A DNA stretch of 64,000 nt from Ligula intestinalis. Taxonomy: Eukaryota; Platyhelminthes; Cestoda; Diphyllobothriidea; Diphyllobothriidae. This document shows positions 35,089 to 45,725 of the stretch, piece after piece. The stretch covers positions 28,199,529 through 28,263,528 of the forward strand of contig JAYGXS010000004.1 of NCBI GenBank assembly GCA_036362985.1. Reading direction: 5' to 3'. Numbering within the stretch: position 1 is the stretch's first letter; each line of letters starts with the position of its first letter. The notes below the pieces were generated by a model. The model was given only the letters and a program-made list of their open reading frames with translations, made no database searches and was not told the DNA's origin. A program made the position numbers and the translations under genes.

Positions 35089-35400
35089 CTGTGCATCAGA
35101 GTAGAATCTATGCATGTCCAGAGCGGACTTTAGCAGCTGTTGTCGGGTGTCCATCATCTCCAGCAGGTCTGCCCAGGCTTCGTTCAGACGGTCTTTCGCC
35201 GCGGCTACCTCTGAGCGGTTAGGGTGACCGCGAGCAATAAGGCCATCACAACGAGTCACCGCCATCTTCATCCGACGTCCGCCCTCGTTCTTGGTCTCCA
35301 CAACAAATTCGGAGAAACGCGAGCGCAGCATGAAACAGTGTTCCAGATCAGTGCCCACATCATGACTGCTGGCAGTGGTGTGTTGTTTTGCGATCCACTC
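35089..35400 (-). CDS. SPTB: Beta-spectrin exon: most of repeat 14 into repeat 15
   Basis: The exon is 312 nt, phase 0 at both ends, with acceptor CTGCAG and donor GTACG. It begins EWIAKQ, finishing helix A of repeat 14 begun in the upstream exon (LLDLLDLE). It then gives SSHDVGTDLEHCFMLRSRF, CDGLIARGHP and DRLNEAWADLLEMMDTRQ, and opens repeat 15 with MHRFYSDAQ. The SHDVGTDLEH and LNEAWADLLE blocks are characteristic of beta-spectrins rather than alpha-spectrin or dystonin-type repeats. This is the strongest single piece of evidence for the family. Repeats 14-15 form the ankyrin-binding region in known beta-spectrins. Confidence 0.95.
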
Positions 35401-35474
35401 CTGCAGGTAGGGGATAGGAGTGGGTAAAGGATACTGATACAGAGGAAGGAATACTAAAAGGAATACCATTACTG

Positions 35475-35640
35475 GCAATAGTGATGAGGAAGACTGGAAT
35501 GATCATTTGTGGTTCATTAGCTGTCATCAGTCAACAATACTCTACCTCACGTTTTACAACCCCTGGGACTCAAATACGTGAACCGTTGGCTAGCAGTTCA
35601 ACGATCTAACCAGTGAGCCACACTCAGCCCTTCATTAAGA
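35475..35640 (-). mobile_element. SINE, reverse, diverged
   Basis: The order GAAGACTGGAATGATCATTT, GTTCATTAGCTGTCATCAGT, GGGACTCAAATACGTGAA and AACCAGTGAGCCACACTC is the reverse complement of the SINE 3' block, B box and A box. Confidence 0.6.
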
Positions 35641-36299
35641 AGCGCACGCCTTCTCTGCCGTTAATAAACAGGGTCGAACTTAGGAACCCTTCCTAGTGAG
35701 AAAAGGTAGATGCGAATTCGTCCGCCAGGTGCCTGATAAGGCTAGACTAGACTGTCATGCTTGTCTGCGCATTCCGCTTCATACAAAAGGCCATCTAATT
35801 TGCCTGGAATATAACTCAAAGCCACCGGTATTATGGGGTATTCGCATTCCCCCGCATTAACGATCCCCAATCCCTTTAAGTCATCAGTGTGTTTCTTACA
35901 AATGCCAGGTGTGAGGTGACCCAATAAGTTTCGTCCCTTGATACTATCCGTTGTATTACCTGCTTTTTCCTTCTGCATATTACATTAGATGCATTGAGGT
36001 TCAACTTCGACTATTGACACAACCCCATTAGCATCATGTTTTGGGCTACTGACAGCTTATGACTGCTTTCACATAAAAGTGAGTAAGCTGAACTTATGGA
36101 TATTTTGACGGTTCAAACAATCGCGAATCGCTGCGACCTCTACTCTGTGCTTTTCTAATAGTCCTGTCGCGCAGCCATTGGCAAAATCTAGCCTGTACGA
36201 CCAACAGCAGTGGTACTGGAAGCAAAGAAGTGGCTTTGGATGCCAGTAAGTATAGCGTTGTATTCTATAACAGAATGATTGGATAATCAATTAGACCAG

Positions 36300-36465
36300 A
36301 CTACTAGCCGCTGTGTGGCTGCTGGCGGGGCCTGAGAAGGAGCCTCTCAGGGCAGAGCGGGAGGAGTGAGTTCGGTTAACGATCGGTGCACGTTCATCAA
36401 CGAGTGTTAATATCTCCCGATCTAAACCAGCAGGACGCTGATCTCGTGGCTCAATGGTTAGAGCC
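36300..36465 (+). mobile_element. SINE 5' block and truncated tRNA-like head
   Basis: The GC-rich 5' block (CCGCTGTGTGGCTGCTGGCG, GAGCCTCTCAGGGCAGAGCG) leads into AACGATCGGTGCACGTTCAT, CTCCCGATCTAAACCAGCAG and CTCGTGGCTCAATGGTTAGA. It stops inside the tRNA-like head, at the junction with the duplicated unit. Confidence 0.7.
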
Positions 36466-36518
36466 AGGTGTGAGGCAAATCAATAGTTTTCGTCTCTTGA
36501 TGCTATCCGTTGGGTTAT

Positions 36519-37038
36519 GACGGCCCAGCACGCGAGTCATAGCTCTGGCCGTCCTGAGGGCAAGAGAACAAAGGAAGCCATAGGCCAGCGGGCGCATACA
36601 GAACGGGCCAAGACGCGCAGCCTTCAAGGGCCGACAGGCGGAGACACAAGGACTACCACCGGCCAGGGTCTGCCATCTGTGAGGTCATGCCTGACAATAG
36701 GCCAAGAAAGGACGCATGCACATGCGCGCGTATCAGTGGCGCGACGATGGCTGTTCGCATGGGTCACTAGTGAACAGGCCAATAGGGAACAAAAATTACC
36801 GGTCTGCATCGCACTGTCAGCGCAGAAGGATGCTTTCTGCTGCTAGAGACACAAGACTCTGTCGCCGAGACGAGAACGAGGACAGAACACACGCTGCTGT
36901 GGATACAGGATAAGCTACCGGACACGCAAAAGATAGAGCAAATTTAAAAGCAGTTAGCTATTATCTGCTATTCGGTCTGTCTTCTCTTCCTATTACGAGA
37001 CTGGCGGGTATAATCAGTGTCGACGCAGGCACATCCAA
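36519..37038. mobile_element. Candidate solo LTR or other insertion with 6-bp TSD
   Basis: A 520-bp segment is absent from the first copy of the duplicated unit and is flanked by GGTTAT on both sides (36513-36518, 37039-37044). The first half is markedly GC-rich, and an AAATTTAAAAGCAG block lies near 36940. The ends are not a clear TG...CA pair, so LTR identity is uncertain. Open frames inside have no recognisable domain. Confidence 0.45.
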
Positions 37039-37339
37039 GGTTATAACATATTACATTATTTTTTTTGCTTCTACATATTACATAAGATGCATTGATGTTC
37101 CAGTTCGACTATTTACACACCCTCAGTTGCACAATGTTTTGGACTGCTGATTTCACATAAACTCAGGGAAATTTCGAGGGCTCACGCAATCGCTTTGAAT
37201 CGCCCTGTCGCGCAGCTTAGCCTAAGCCGTTGACAGGCTCTAGCCAGTACGACCAACCGCAGCGGTTCTGGATGCAAAGAAGTGGCGTTGGATGCCAGTA
37301 AGTATAGCGTTGTATTCTATAACAGAATGATTGGATAAT

Positions 37340-37670
37340 CAATTAGACTAGACTACTAGCCGCTGTGCGGCTGCTGGCGGGGCCTGAGAAGGAGCCTCTC
37401 AGGGCAGAGCAGAAGAAGTGAGCTCCGTTAACGATCGGTGCACGCTCATCAACGAGTGTTAATATCTCCCGATCTAAACCAGCAGGACGCTGATCTCGTG
37501 GCTCAATGGTTAGAGCGTTAGACTTCTAATCAAAAGGTCGCGAGTTCGAGCCTCGGCTGGTACACTAATTGGGGTTCGGTATGACCAGCTGACGACGTCT
37601 TATTATCAAGAAATGGCTATACCAGTCTCCTTTGTCTTTACCGGTACTGCCATCTGCCGATTGGAGAAAG
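37340..37670 (+). mobile_element. SINE, best-preserved full unit
   Basis: The unit holds the 5' GC-rich block (37350-37420), then a tRNA-like head at about 37493-37562: GTGGCTCAATGGTTAGAGCG, an anticodon-like ACTTCTAAT and GTCGCGAGTTCGAGCCTCG. The 3' block follows (GTATGACCAGCTGACGACGT, CCAGTCTCCTTTGTCTTTAC) to GCCATCTGCC. The loop would read as anticodon UCU (Arg), so the head may derive from tRNA-Arg. The acceptor stem does not pair, and copies elsewhere show it is a SINE. Confidence 0.8.
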
Positions 37671-37711
37671 TTGACAAACAGACGTGGGCACATGTCCCGC
37701 ATTCTGAGTAA

Positions 37712-37815
37712 TTTTGCGGCTGCTGGTGGGGCCTGGAAAGGAGCCTCTCAGGGCAGAGCGGGAGGAGTGAGCTCCGTTAACAATCGGTGCATGTTAATCC
37801 ATTGATAGTATCGCC
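37712..37815 (+). mobile_element. SINE 5' block, start of a further unit
   Basis: GCGGCTGCTGGTGGGGCCTG, GAGCCTCTCAGGGCAGAGCG and AACAATCGGTGCATGTTAAT repeat the SINE 5' block about 45 nt after the end of the previous unit. No tRNA-like head follows. Confidence 0.65.
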
Positions 37816-38974
37816 TGTTGGTTAAACGTGTCGCACTGAATCATTTTGCCACGGGTCCGTGATTATGTCGGCTATGATTGTGTATATGAACAATGGTAGG
37901 AAGACGTCCATTGATCGAAGATAGGAATACTGTTAGCAAGTGAGAAATAAGGAAAACGGGATCACGGGGTAGTTGAGCGCGGCTGCTCAGTCTTCCTGAT
38001 GCAAATTCACCACTTTTAAGACGGGTCGAGAACGCCTGAGCATGCACTGGCAGTGCAAAGGAATAATTCTGATTGCCGATTACAGGCTATACGCAGGTGA
38101 TAATGTTGGGTGCAAGAGTACGAGGGCAAGTGGACATGCAAGTAAGTGGCTAGAAATAATCTTTTCGAGTAGCAGGCGTTTTTTATCAAGTTGCACGACC
38201 CGCAGTCTATTCACAGAAAATTTTTAACGTTTCGCAAGTTTGGCAAGGCTTTTGGCATACCGTATCCGCGAGAATATAATGAGTCAGGGTGGTAAAAAAA
38301 CGGATTAGAGTTAGGGCGCAAGCCTTTTTAATCCTCAGCGGTAAGAAAAAAACGTTCGTAATTGGTGGTCGTTACAATTGACCTTTAACTGGGAATTGTC
38401 AGCCTTTTTGCATATGTTTAAACAAGCCATGAATCGATCGATCGACCTCGTAAAAGCTCGTATATTCGCAACCATTGTGTTCTACGCTCTATCCAATTTT
38501 CACACTAAAACTTCTATACAGAGGACCAATCAGTTTAAACGAATTATTGCAGGTCGGTGATATACTAACCACAGAACGTAGCACCGAAAGTTTTCATTTA
38601 GGGAAAATGGGGTCCTAGGCTTCCCTACTCTGTAAATTTCATCCAAATGGCTTTCCATGACCGACTGTTGCGGATCTTGATGGAACTCTCTGTTTTGTCA
38701 CCTGGTCGGCGGACTCGGTACCCAGGAAGGGTGTTCGATGGGCACATTACCGACACTCGATGACGTTCTTTGCAATCTTCTCCTCATGTGATTTTTAGGA
38801 TAATGATAACAGACGCAACGAGCTCCTCCTGACATGCTTCAATTACTCCCAGCACAGGCCATCCGATTTTACTATAGTCTCGCCACACACCCCCTCCCCG
38901 CCTCACCCTCCATGGGCAACAGTTTTTCCCCTTAAAATCTCTCAAATGGCATTCAAACGCCCTAGAAGTTCCAA
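37816..38974. other. No recognised feature
   Basis: Intron sequence with short, overlapping open frames and no repeated blocks or RNA gene that I could recognise. Confidence 0.4.
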
Positions 38975-39160
38975 ACAATACCTAAGGAGTTTTTTATACT
39001 GTCAGCCCTTTCTTATCCAGTTACACTTACTGGCAACGCCACTCGTTTGAAATGCTCTGCTGAACCAATGCATTGCATAACTGTTCTGTACCAATAGGGA
39101 GTTCAAAGACATTTACCTACATTTCCCTTAATAAAACCTGACCTAACCTGACACTTTTCC
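38975..39160 (+). mobile_element. LINE-type 3' end with CTGAC/CTAAC tail
   Basis: It matches 3020-3275 in order: CCTAAGGAGTTTTTTATACT, CCAGTTACACTTACTGGC, GGGAGTTCAAAGACATTTAC, TTTCCCTTAATAAAA. It ends in CCTGACCTAACCTGACAC, a tail unit one base different from the TTGAC tail of the other copy. Confidence 0.55.
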
Positions 39161-39219
39161 TGGGTGAATTCAATGGAATGAATGAACATGAACTGATATC
39201 AAAGGTTTGTAGATGCTAA

Positions 39220-39300
39220 AGTGGTACCAACAAAGACAAGAGAGACCACAATGGCTGTTTCTAGCTTACTAGCTGTCTTCAGCCAGTCCTACGCAATCCT
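39220..39300 (-). mobile_element. SINE 3'-block fragment
   Basis: ACCAACAAAGACAAGAGAGA followed by TTTCTAGCTTACTAGCTGTC and TTCAGCCAGTCCTACGC is the reverse complement of the SINE 3' block without its head. Confidence 0.55.
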
Positions 39301-39449
39301 GGATGTGGAAAATTCGACAGCCAAAGCCCTATTCGACTGCTTAAGAGGGTTCTAAAGTGCGCTCTAAGGCACAGGAGGATATACACCTTCCGTGAACAGA
39401 TTGTTTAGTACCACATTCTCATATATATTTCCGATCGAAAGTGGCAAGT

Positions 39450-39640
39450 CAATTAGCCTACGGCGCAGTGCCTAAAGTGTTGGACTTCAAACCAACAGGC
39501 CGCAGGTTTGAGTCCCGGGTGCCGCAACACCTGAGATTGGTTATGCGTGACTGATGACGGCTAATAAGCCAGAAATAGCCAGTCCAGTCTCTTTTTTCTG
39601 TGTCCATAATGGATCTTTGCCTGCCATATATACGCATATG
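39450..39640 (+). mobile_element. tRNA-derived SINE, tail-to-tail with the next copy
   Basis: The head GGCGCAGTGCCTAAAGTGTT with GCCGCAGGTTTGAGTCCCGG (a good B box) is followed by GACTGATGACGGCTAATAAG and CCAGTCCAGTCTC. The next copy starts in reverse orientation at 39640, so the two are tail-to-tail. Confidence 0.7.
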
Positions 39641-39900
39641 AACCAAAGACAGGGGAGACTGGAATTGCCATTCCTGGTTTAGAAGCCGTCATCAGCTAGT
39701 CATACCCAATCCCACAGAGTGCTCCACCCGGGGCTCGAACCTGAAAGCTGTTGATAAGTAGTCCAACGCCCAAATCCTTAAGCCACAGGCTCGTTGTTTT
39801 GCCGGTCTAGATCGGAAATATTGGCATTCGTTGATGAACGTTCACCGATCGCTGACGGAACTCAGTCGTTCCACCAGGAGCCGCACAGTAGTCAGGAGTG
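39640..39900 (-). mobile_element. tRNA-derived SINE, reverse
   Basis: From low to high coordinate come the inverted 3' block (GACAGGGGAGACTGGAATTG, AAGCCGTCATCAGCTAGTCA), the inverted B box (GGGGCTCGAACCTGAAAG), the inverted A box (TTAAGCCACAGGCTCG) and the inverted 5' block (GATGAACGTTCACCGATCGC, CAGGAGCCGCACAGTAG). This is a full-length unit of about 260 nt. Confidence 0.75.
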
Positions 39901-40060
39901 TTCAAAAATCAAGATTTGCTATCCTTACTTTCCTTTCGCGGCACATTTAAAAGCTTGAATGAACATTTATTTTTTGTCTCACGCTCAAAATATACAGCAC
40001 AGTGTCTACATATTCGTTGGTTCAACATTTACCACAATTTATGCAGATTACGCCGCTCAC

Positions 40061-40369
40061 CTCAAGATCTAAGAGGTCAAGCAAAAGGTCATGCAGCTCG
40101 CTGGCCTCGCCCAGTTCGCGTGTCTTTAGTGCAATGGCATCGCAGAGAGCAGCATAAGCGCTTTTCACTCGATTCGCGAACGTCGTAACAACTGATCGAG
40201 CAGCCTCGTTGACGCTAACAATTTCATCATCCACTTGGACGCCACGCCGCAAGTCCTGATCCAACTTTTGTCCACGAGCCACCGTGTTGGAAACCTTGTC
40301 TGTCCATTGCCTCACGATGCCAGCCAGGTTCCGCAGACGACGAAGCGTCCGGTCGTTTTCTTCTGCGTT
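40061..40369 (-). CDS. SPTB: Beta-spectrin exon: repeat 13 and start of repeat 14
   Basis: The exon is 309 nt, phase 0 at both ends, with acceptor TTAATAG (a weak pyrimidine tract) and donor GTGAGC. It encodes helix B of repeat 13 (NAEENDRTLRRLRNLAGIVR with QWTDKV), the helix C region (SVVTTFANRVKSAYAALCDA), and then SELHDLLLDLLDLE, the first part of helix A of repeat 14. That helix is completed by EWIAKQ in the next exon, giving the usual LEEWI. Charged heptad spacing typical of spectrin coiled helices runs throughout. Frame continuity with both neighbours supports the boundaries. Confidence 0.9.
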
Positions 40370-40760
40370 CTATTAAAGTACACAAAAAGGGAAAACATGT
40401 GTGTGGGCGACGAGTGTTTAAGCATTTTAGTTTACCGACTAAGCGGAGCTAAAGGTCCCCGGATGGTAATCTGAGAAGGAAAAGCAAATCACGGGCTAAA
40501 ATGTTAAATAAGTGGGTCATGTCACGCGTATAAATATCGTACCTGCCTACCGGACGTGAACCGATGTGAGGGGATGGAAACTAAGGCAAGCCCTGAGGGG
40601 CTCCGCCCATCAAATATGTATTTACTCAAAATAGCTCTAATCTAGATTAACCCTCCTTGTTGAGATCGAATGGATATGAGCTCCGACTTTAATCAGCATC
40701 AACTCTAACGAATACTAATGTCAGAAATAGTGCCCGTATTACTAAAAATCAGCTACACTC

Positions 40761-40801
40761 TTAGTTAGTAGTGGTATTAGTAGAAGAAGTAGTAGTAGTA
40801 T

Positions 40802-40834
<33 letters not shown>

Positions 40835-40861
40835 TAGTATTAGTAGTAGTAGTAGTAGTAT

Positions 40862-40935
<74 letters not shown>

Positions 40936-40942
40936 GTAGTAG
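40761..40942. repeat. (TAG)n trinucleotide microsatellite
   Basis: About sixty TAG units with occasional TTAG, GTGG and GAAG interruptions. The low-complexity open frames it creates (poly-Leu, poly-Thr and poly-Val in different frames) are artefacts of the repeat. Confidence 0.97.
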
Positions 40943-41310
40943 AAATAAGAGCAGCAGTACCAGCCTCGGTTTCATTCAGTCTGTCTTGACGCCTACTGAA
41001 GGCAAGTGAAGGTAAATAGTGCGGTTTTACCAGCACAAAAGACTACTGCCATTGAAGACAAATTGAGTTGATGTTCTGGCCCGCAAGGGAGAAAGCGGCC
41101 TACATCTGATCCCGTTCGATCATATTGTCTCTGTCTTGTCATCGGTTCAAATGGGTAAGAGTTTAGCGTGAGGCAGAGAGTTGCGCGTCTAGTTGCGCTT
41201 AAAGTTCGTCTTTGTCTCCAGTCACCATCCCTGCTCCTGGGCATATGGTGGACATCATCAAAATCGATGGTCAAACTATCATATACGCTGATGAGCTAAA
41301 GCTACAATGT

Positions 41311-42287
41311 ACAATAGACGCCAAAGATCATGCAAAATTTCGACATGCGAAATTCTGATACTCTTTTGCAAATTGGCATTGACTCAAGTTGTGATACTTA
41401 TTATCCTGTAGTCTATTCTGAAGTCATTTCAGGCAGGATCGGATGCTTTGTTCAGACCACTAGCAAAATGTATCTACTGTAACAACTGGCACCTAAATTA
41501 GTATGTCTTTTATCATTTATTTTCACTACCTTTATGATTTCAAATATATTTTATGTAAAACATGCAGCAAAAAATTATTTTTTGCACTTGTTTGATAGCA
41601 AATGACGCCTTCTTTGAATTTATCATTCAAAGAAAGGGTAGCTTTCGGTTTTAAAAAAGGTTGCTAAATTGCCGAATAATTTTCTAAACTACTGACTGCT
41701 ACACTCAAATTCAAGGTTTTAAAACTGCGCACTGTGCAAATTTTATTTAAGGAAAAGTACGTTTTGCTTACAATTTGACGAAGAAGCAACATAGTAGTCA
41801 TTAAATATCGAAAGAGATTTGGAATATATTTTATTCAGTATAGGCAGCACTAATAAATTGATGGATACGATGCATGATGAATGAAGACCCAATAATTGTA
41901 AAAAAGCTCATAGTTAGCAACCTTTTTAAAACTGAAAGCTACCCTTTCTTTGAATATAAAATTTAAGGAAGGCGTTATTCGCTATCAAACATGTACAAGA
42001 AATAATTTTTTCGCGGATGCTTACCATAAAATATAGTTGAATTTATAAAGGCAGTCAAATCAATGATAAAAAGGCATACTATGTAAGTAGCTAGTTGTTA
42101 CAATAGGTACATTTTACTAGTGGTCAAAACAAAGCTCGTTAAAAAGCCCGCACCCTATTTTGGCTGAAATGAGTTCAGAATAGACTACAGGATAATAAGT
42201 ATCACAACTGGAGTCAATTCCGATTAGCGAAAGAGAATTAGTCTTTCGCATAAGTCGAAATATTGCATGATCTTTGGCGTCTACTGT
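41311..42287. mobile_element. FB-A foldback element, extended-terminus copy
   Basis: The arms 41311-41670 and 41916-42287 are inverted. The termini ACAATAGACGCCAAAGATCA and TGATCTTTGGCGTCTACTGT share the ACAGTAGA-like start of the 32.5-kb copy, though the next stretch differs (TCATGCAAAATTTCGACATG). The spacer matches that of the 32.5-kb copy in reverse orientation, including GTGCTGCC and CGTATCC blocks. The element lies in the 3.2-kb intron between two spectrin exons. Confidence 0.75.
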
Positions 42288-43545
42288 GTATTTCAATTTT
42301 TTGGTGAGGAGGGTGAATAAGGTTCGACGACAGAAAAATGGATTTCCATTTGGCGTCTCAGATACCGACTGGAATTTCGCAGAGAATAAAATAATTACTA
42401 ATCGTACTGCCTATTGTTTTATGCCAGTTATCTGGCTATCATCTGACTCTTCGTCTTTGAGAGAGGCTGTTTGTGATCTGTATCGCAGGTGGACTGTCCA
42501 CCTGATATGGTAGTATTTGATGGTTGCGTTAATGCAACTGCTGTCTGCTCTGGCTCTGTCTAATCCATTTAAAATAGACTGGGATGTAGAATGACCACCC
42601 AAGAGTCCGAAAGGTTAGGTGGCCATACCAAATTTCCCGAATATCGAACATTCCTTTCGCAACTATTTGCACATATTTGGTCGAAAGGACAGAAAGTTGA
42701 AATAATGCTCAGTTATACTTTTTGGAGAAGCAGTAAGTGACCCTGTTTGATCTTCTGTCAGACAACTAGCGACAAGAAAGAACAATGAAAGAAATCAATC
42801 TAAGGGATAAAAATACAGCTGTCTTAATCATTTAGCACTAAACCAAATTTAAAATAAATATTTCACCAGTTTGGTTTCATCGGGAATTCGTCTACTTTCG
42901 CAAAACCCTGAGAGAATTTTAAAAGGTACGAGGATTTGTGATTGCCTCGGGAATTCGTACATTTCTAGGCCGACTAGTGTATCTCATATATTCAAAACTT
43001 TGCGCATTAACTGAATGTGTCTGTTCGCTGATGTGAGATATGAGCTGAGTTTCCTTTCCTACCTGGTACGGGTTCTTTATAAGTAACACCATAGTTTACT
43101 ATGAATAACTTACTATTTATTTTGTTGTTATTTATTACTTAGTTTAGTTAATTTATTATTTTGCGCTAATTATTTAAGTTCATTAATTTAATTTTAAGTA
43201 AGTTAATGTAATTTTGTTTCGTCGCATTACGTTTTCGTTTGTTTTTTAGCTTATTATTTTGTTTTGTTTATTATAGTTTTGTTTTATTTTAATGTAGTAG
43301 ATTTTTATTATGTAATAGTAAACTACGGTTTTGCTTCGAAGGAACTTACGCCGAATATGCTTAAAGACCCCAATGCAAAAGAGTTAGCAAATGGTTGCAT
43401 AATTCAGTAAGTGGGAGCCCTCTTCTTAGCTTTATGTTATAAGTGCATCAATATAAATGGAGAAGTATTACGCAAGATTGAGTTACTGCTCCATCACATT
43501 TATTGTTTTTAATAGTATTTTTACAAAGACGCTGGAGGCACTTAC
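42288..43545. other. No recognised feature
   Basis: AT-rich intron sequence. From 43090 to 43320 it is extremely T/A-rich with TTATTTTG/TTTAGTT-like degenerate blocks. No repeat copy or gene was recognised. Confidence 0.45.
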
Positions 43546-43788
43546 CGTGGGTCTTTCCAAGCTGTTAAGGTAGAGTTCCCTTTCAGAGATCCAGGCCAAG
43601 ATGTCGGTGGCATCAAACACATACTTGTTTATCGTTTCGATCAGCTTAACCTCTTCAATGCGCACCTTAAGGACGTGGTTCAGGGTGAACCACACTTCAT
43701 CCAGTTCGGCCAGGACTTTCTTAAAACTAGCGACTCGACTGCCAATGCGCTTTTGAGCTTCCGGCGACAGAAATTCTCTTTCTGCCCT
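43546..43788 (-). CDS. SPTB: Beta-spectrin exon: repeat 12 end and repeat 13 helix A
   Basis: The exon is 243 nt (81 codons), phase 0 at both ends, with acceptor CTTTCAG and donor GTAAG. It encodes RAEREFLSPEAQKRIGSRVA, then FKKVLAELDEVWFTLNHVL (helix C of repeat 12), then ETINKYVFDATDILAWISER (helix A of repeat 13 with the conserved Trp) and ELYLNSLERPT. The VFDATDILAWI block is the canonical start of a spectrin repeat. The 5.7-kb intron upstream of it holds two PLE remnants. Confidence 0.92.
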
Positions 43789-44610
43789 CTGAAAGATAAA
43801 TAGATGGTATTCTTACAAATGTGACTCAGATTTTTCAAATGTAATGTAAACGTGAATTTTTCGTAATTAATATTCCGTTGTTTGGATAAATCTCAAAGGC
43901 TTCAGGTCACTTCCATCCTCGGTCTACAAAGTTGCTTATTCATTCCATTGACACACACTTGCTAGTTTTTGTTACATTCTTGTGTAGGCAGTCAAAATTA
44001 TTCAAACTGGATTTCAAAATCATTAAACTGGACTGATAAGACGATTTTTTGGAGAAAAACATTTGTGTCGAATAAATTTTCGAATTTTGCTCATCCTGTA
44101 ACAATGTGTTTTTAAACCAAAAAATAGAATTCAGGGGATTTTCGTTAGTACTGATGCGTGTCGCCTTACGGGGAAAATCCCAGAAGAGACAGTAGCGTTA
44201 ATAATTGAGATATGTGGCATGCACTGTGAGTTATGTATGTTGAACATAATCCAAGGCCTGTTAATAATCTAAACCGTACCAAACATATGGGCGACTCGCA
44301 TCTAATGTGAGCGGTTAAAAATACGGATTTTTGGGAATCCCCCTCACGCATGGGGATGGATCTTTTAATCATTGCTTTATGATCTAATTAATGCTATTTT
44401 GCCAGCAACTCATCTTCTCCTTCCGGGTTCAAATTAGTCCATATTCTACTCATTTTCTTCGCACACATAGATACACCCATAAGCTTGAACAATTGTGTTC
44501 AAATCTCAGCCTCTGAAATCCAAAACAGCAAAGTAGGAGCAAAGTTATACCCAAACATGGTTTAGCAAAATGTTTGTATAAACGTTGTGACATTAAAAAA
44601 CTTCAGAAAA

Positions 44611-44637
44611 AGAGAAAGAAGAAGAAGAAGAAGAAGT
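44611..44637. repeat. (AAG)n microsatellite
   Basis: An AAG trinucleotide run immediately upstream of a PLE remnant. Confidence 0.85.
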
Positions 44638-44639
44638 GA

Positions 44640-45275
44640 TTGCTGAAACATTAACCCACTACAGCGAACCAGAAAAGTTTGCCGAATCGCAATACCTTCG
44701 AGAGGTGTTCAGAGCAAACGGCTATTCAAGCCGAGAGTTGCATGCAACTGAACCGCAGCAGCCCTGAGTTTTGCCGATTGCTGTATTATGCGAAGAACAG
44801 CCCGGAAGCCACATTCTCGCACATTACGTGGAATTGGAATTGCACAACGACCAGAAGAGACAATAGGACGGTAAATAATGAGACCGAAAAAAACCGCTGT
44901 CCCGGTAAGAAACGTCAGGAGTCGTTTACTGGGTCTTATGCAGTGGTTGACGGTGCAATTACGTCGGTGAAGTTGGAAGACTAATCTACACGGAGATGGT
45001 CGAAGATACAGCAGCAGTAACGAAGAAGGCCGCTAACACCCAAAATGCGGCTCATGCGACGGGATCCAGCCACTCCTGCAAGTTTGACGAGGCCAAATTT
45101 CTCGCAAGGGCTGACAAACGCGTGAACCTTGAACTGTTTGAATCTTACTTATCTAGCTCACAGTCGATTTGTAAGCGAAATGACCTGCCAGCTCCATATT
45201 CTGTGCTAAGACTTTGGCTAGACAGAGAAATGAGCCAAGCGGGGAAGAGGTGGACCACTGAAGATTCCAACTAGA
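44640..45275 (+). pseudogene. Penelope-like 3' fragment (second subfamily)
   Basis: In one frame EPEKFAESQYLREVFRANGY matches the linker after RT. In another, RGIGIAQRPEETIGR matches the GIAHRP block of other copies. The third open segment (44996-45274) has HATGSSHSCKFDEAKFLARA, VNLELFESYLSSSQSICKRN and DLPAPYSVLRL, the endonuclease C-terminal region. The GIY-YIG N-terminal half is missing or unrecognisable. It resembles the minus-strand fragment at 20.1-20.5 kb more than the 15.4-kb element. Confidence 0.65.
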
Positions 45276-45589
45276 GTTAGCTAGATTGTCGATTCGTCAT
45301 CACGCTAATACTCGAGAACGGTTATGCAGTTTTGACAATCAACGACAAGGGCGCGAACTAACGAGCAGCCATTACGTCATGTACGATCACCAGCGATGAA
45401 TGTAAGGTCTGCTAGTTTCTTTAGGCATCTGGCCACATGGCAACCACCTCCTATAAAGTCTGCAGCCCTGGTGCACGTACCTACGGCTGGGTTTGAGCGA
45501 GCTGTAACGTCAGGCCAATAAACGGCATGCTCCACCAATTGCACCTTCTTCTTCTGGCCTGTTTACTGTGACTCGCCTGCTCATTTTTA

Positions 45590-45725
45590 CCAGCACTAAC
45601 AAGCTCAATGACAGGACCAGTAAATACAGAGTAGACTGGAAGGTCAGCACTGGTATAGTAGCCGTCAACAAGTAGCCATATCCAATTCCAGGTGCTTTGA
45701 CACCTGACACCTGGGGCTGTGCGAA
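45590..45725 (-). mobile_element. SINE remnant, reverse
   Basis: TAGACTGGAAGGTCAGCACT, GTATAGTAGCCGTCAACAAG and CATATCCAATTCCAGGTGCT follow the order of the inverted SINE 3' block. The head is largely lost. Confidence 0.4.

Larger units (their letters stand above)
35903..37580 (+). repeat. Direct duplication of a SINE-containing unit
   Basis: Unit 1 (35903-36465) runs from CCAGGTGTGAGGTGACC to GCTCAATGGTTAGAG. Unit 2 starts again with CCAGGTGTGAGGCAAATC at 36466, is interrupted by the insertion at 36519-37038, and resumes at about 37045 through ACATATTACATAAGATGCAT, AAAGAAGTGGCGTTGGATGC and the same SINE head at about 37497-37520. The stretch from 36236 and that from 37288 is almost identical for over 200 bp. 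Confidence 0.75.

Noticed and set aside
37493..37562. Functional tRNA-Arg (UCU) gene
   Set aside because: A and B boxes and a UCU-like loop are present, but the acceptor stem does not pair, and the same block with the same 3' sequence is dispersed many times, so it is a SINE head.
40742..41036. Open frames of poly-Leu, poly-Thr and poly-Val
   Set aside because: They are frame-by-frame translations of a (TAG)n microsatellite and have no coding meaning.
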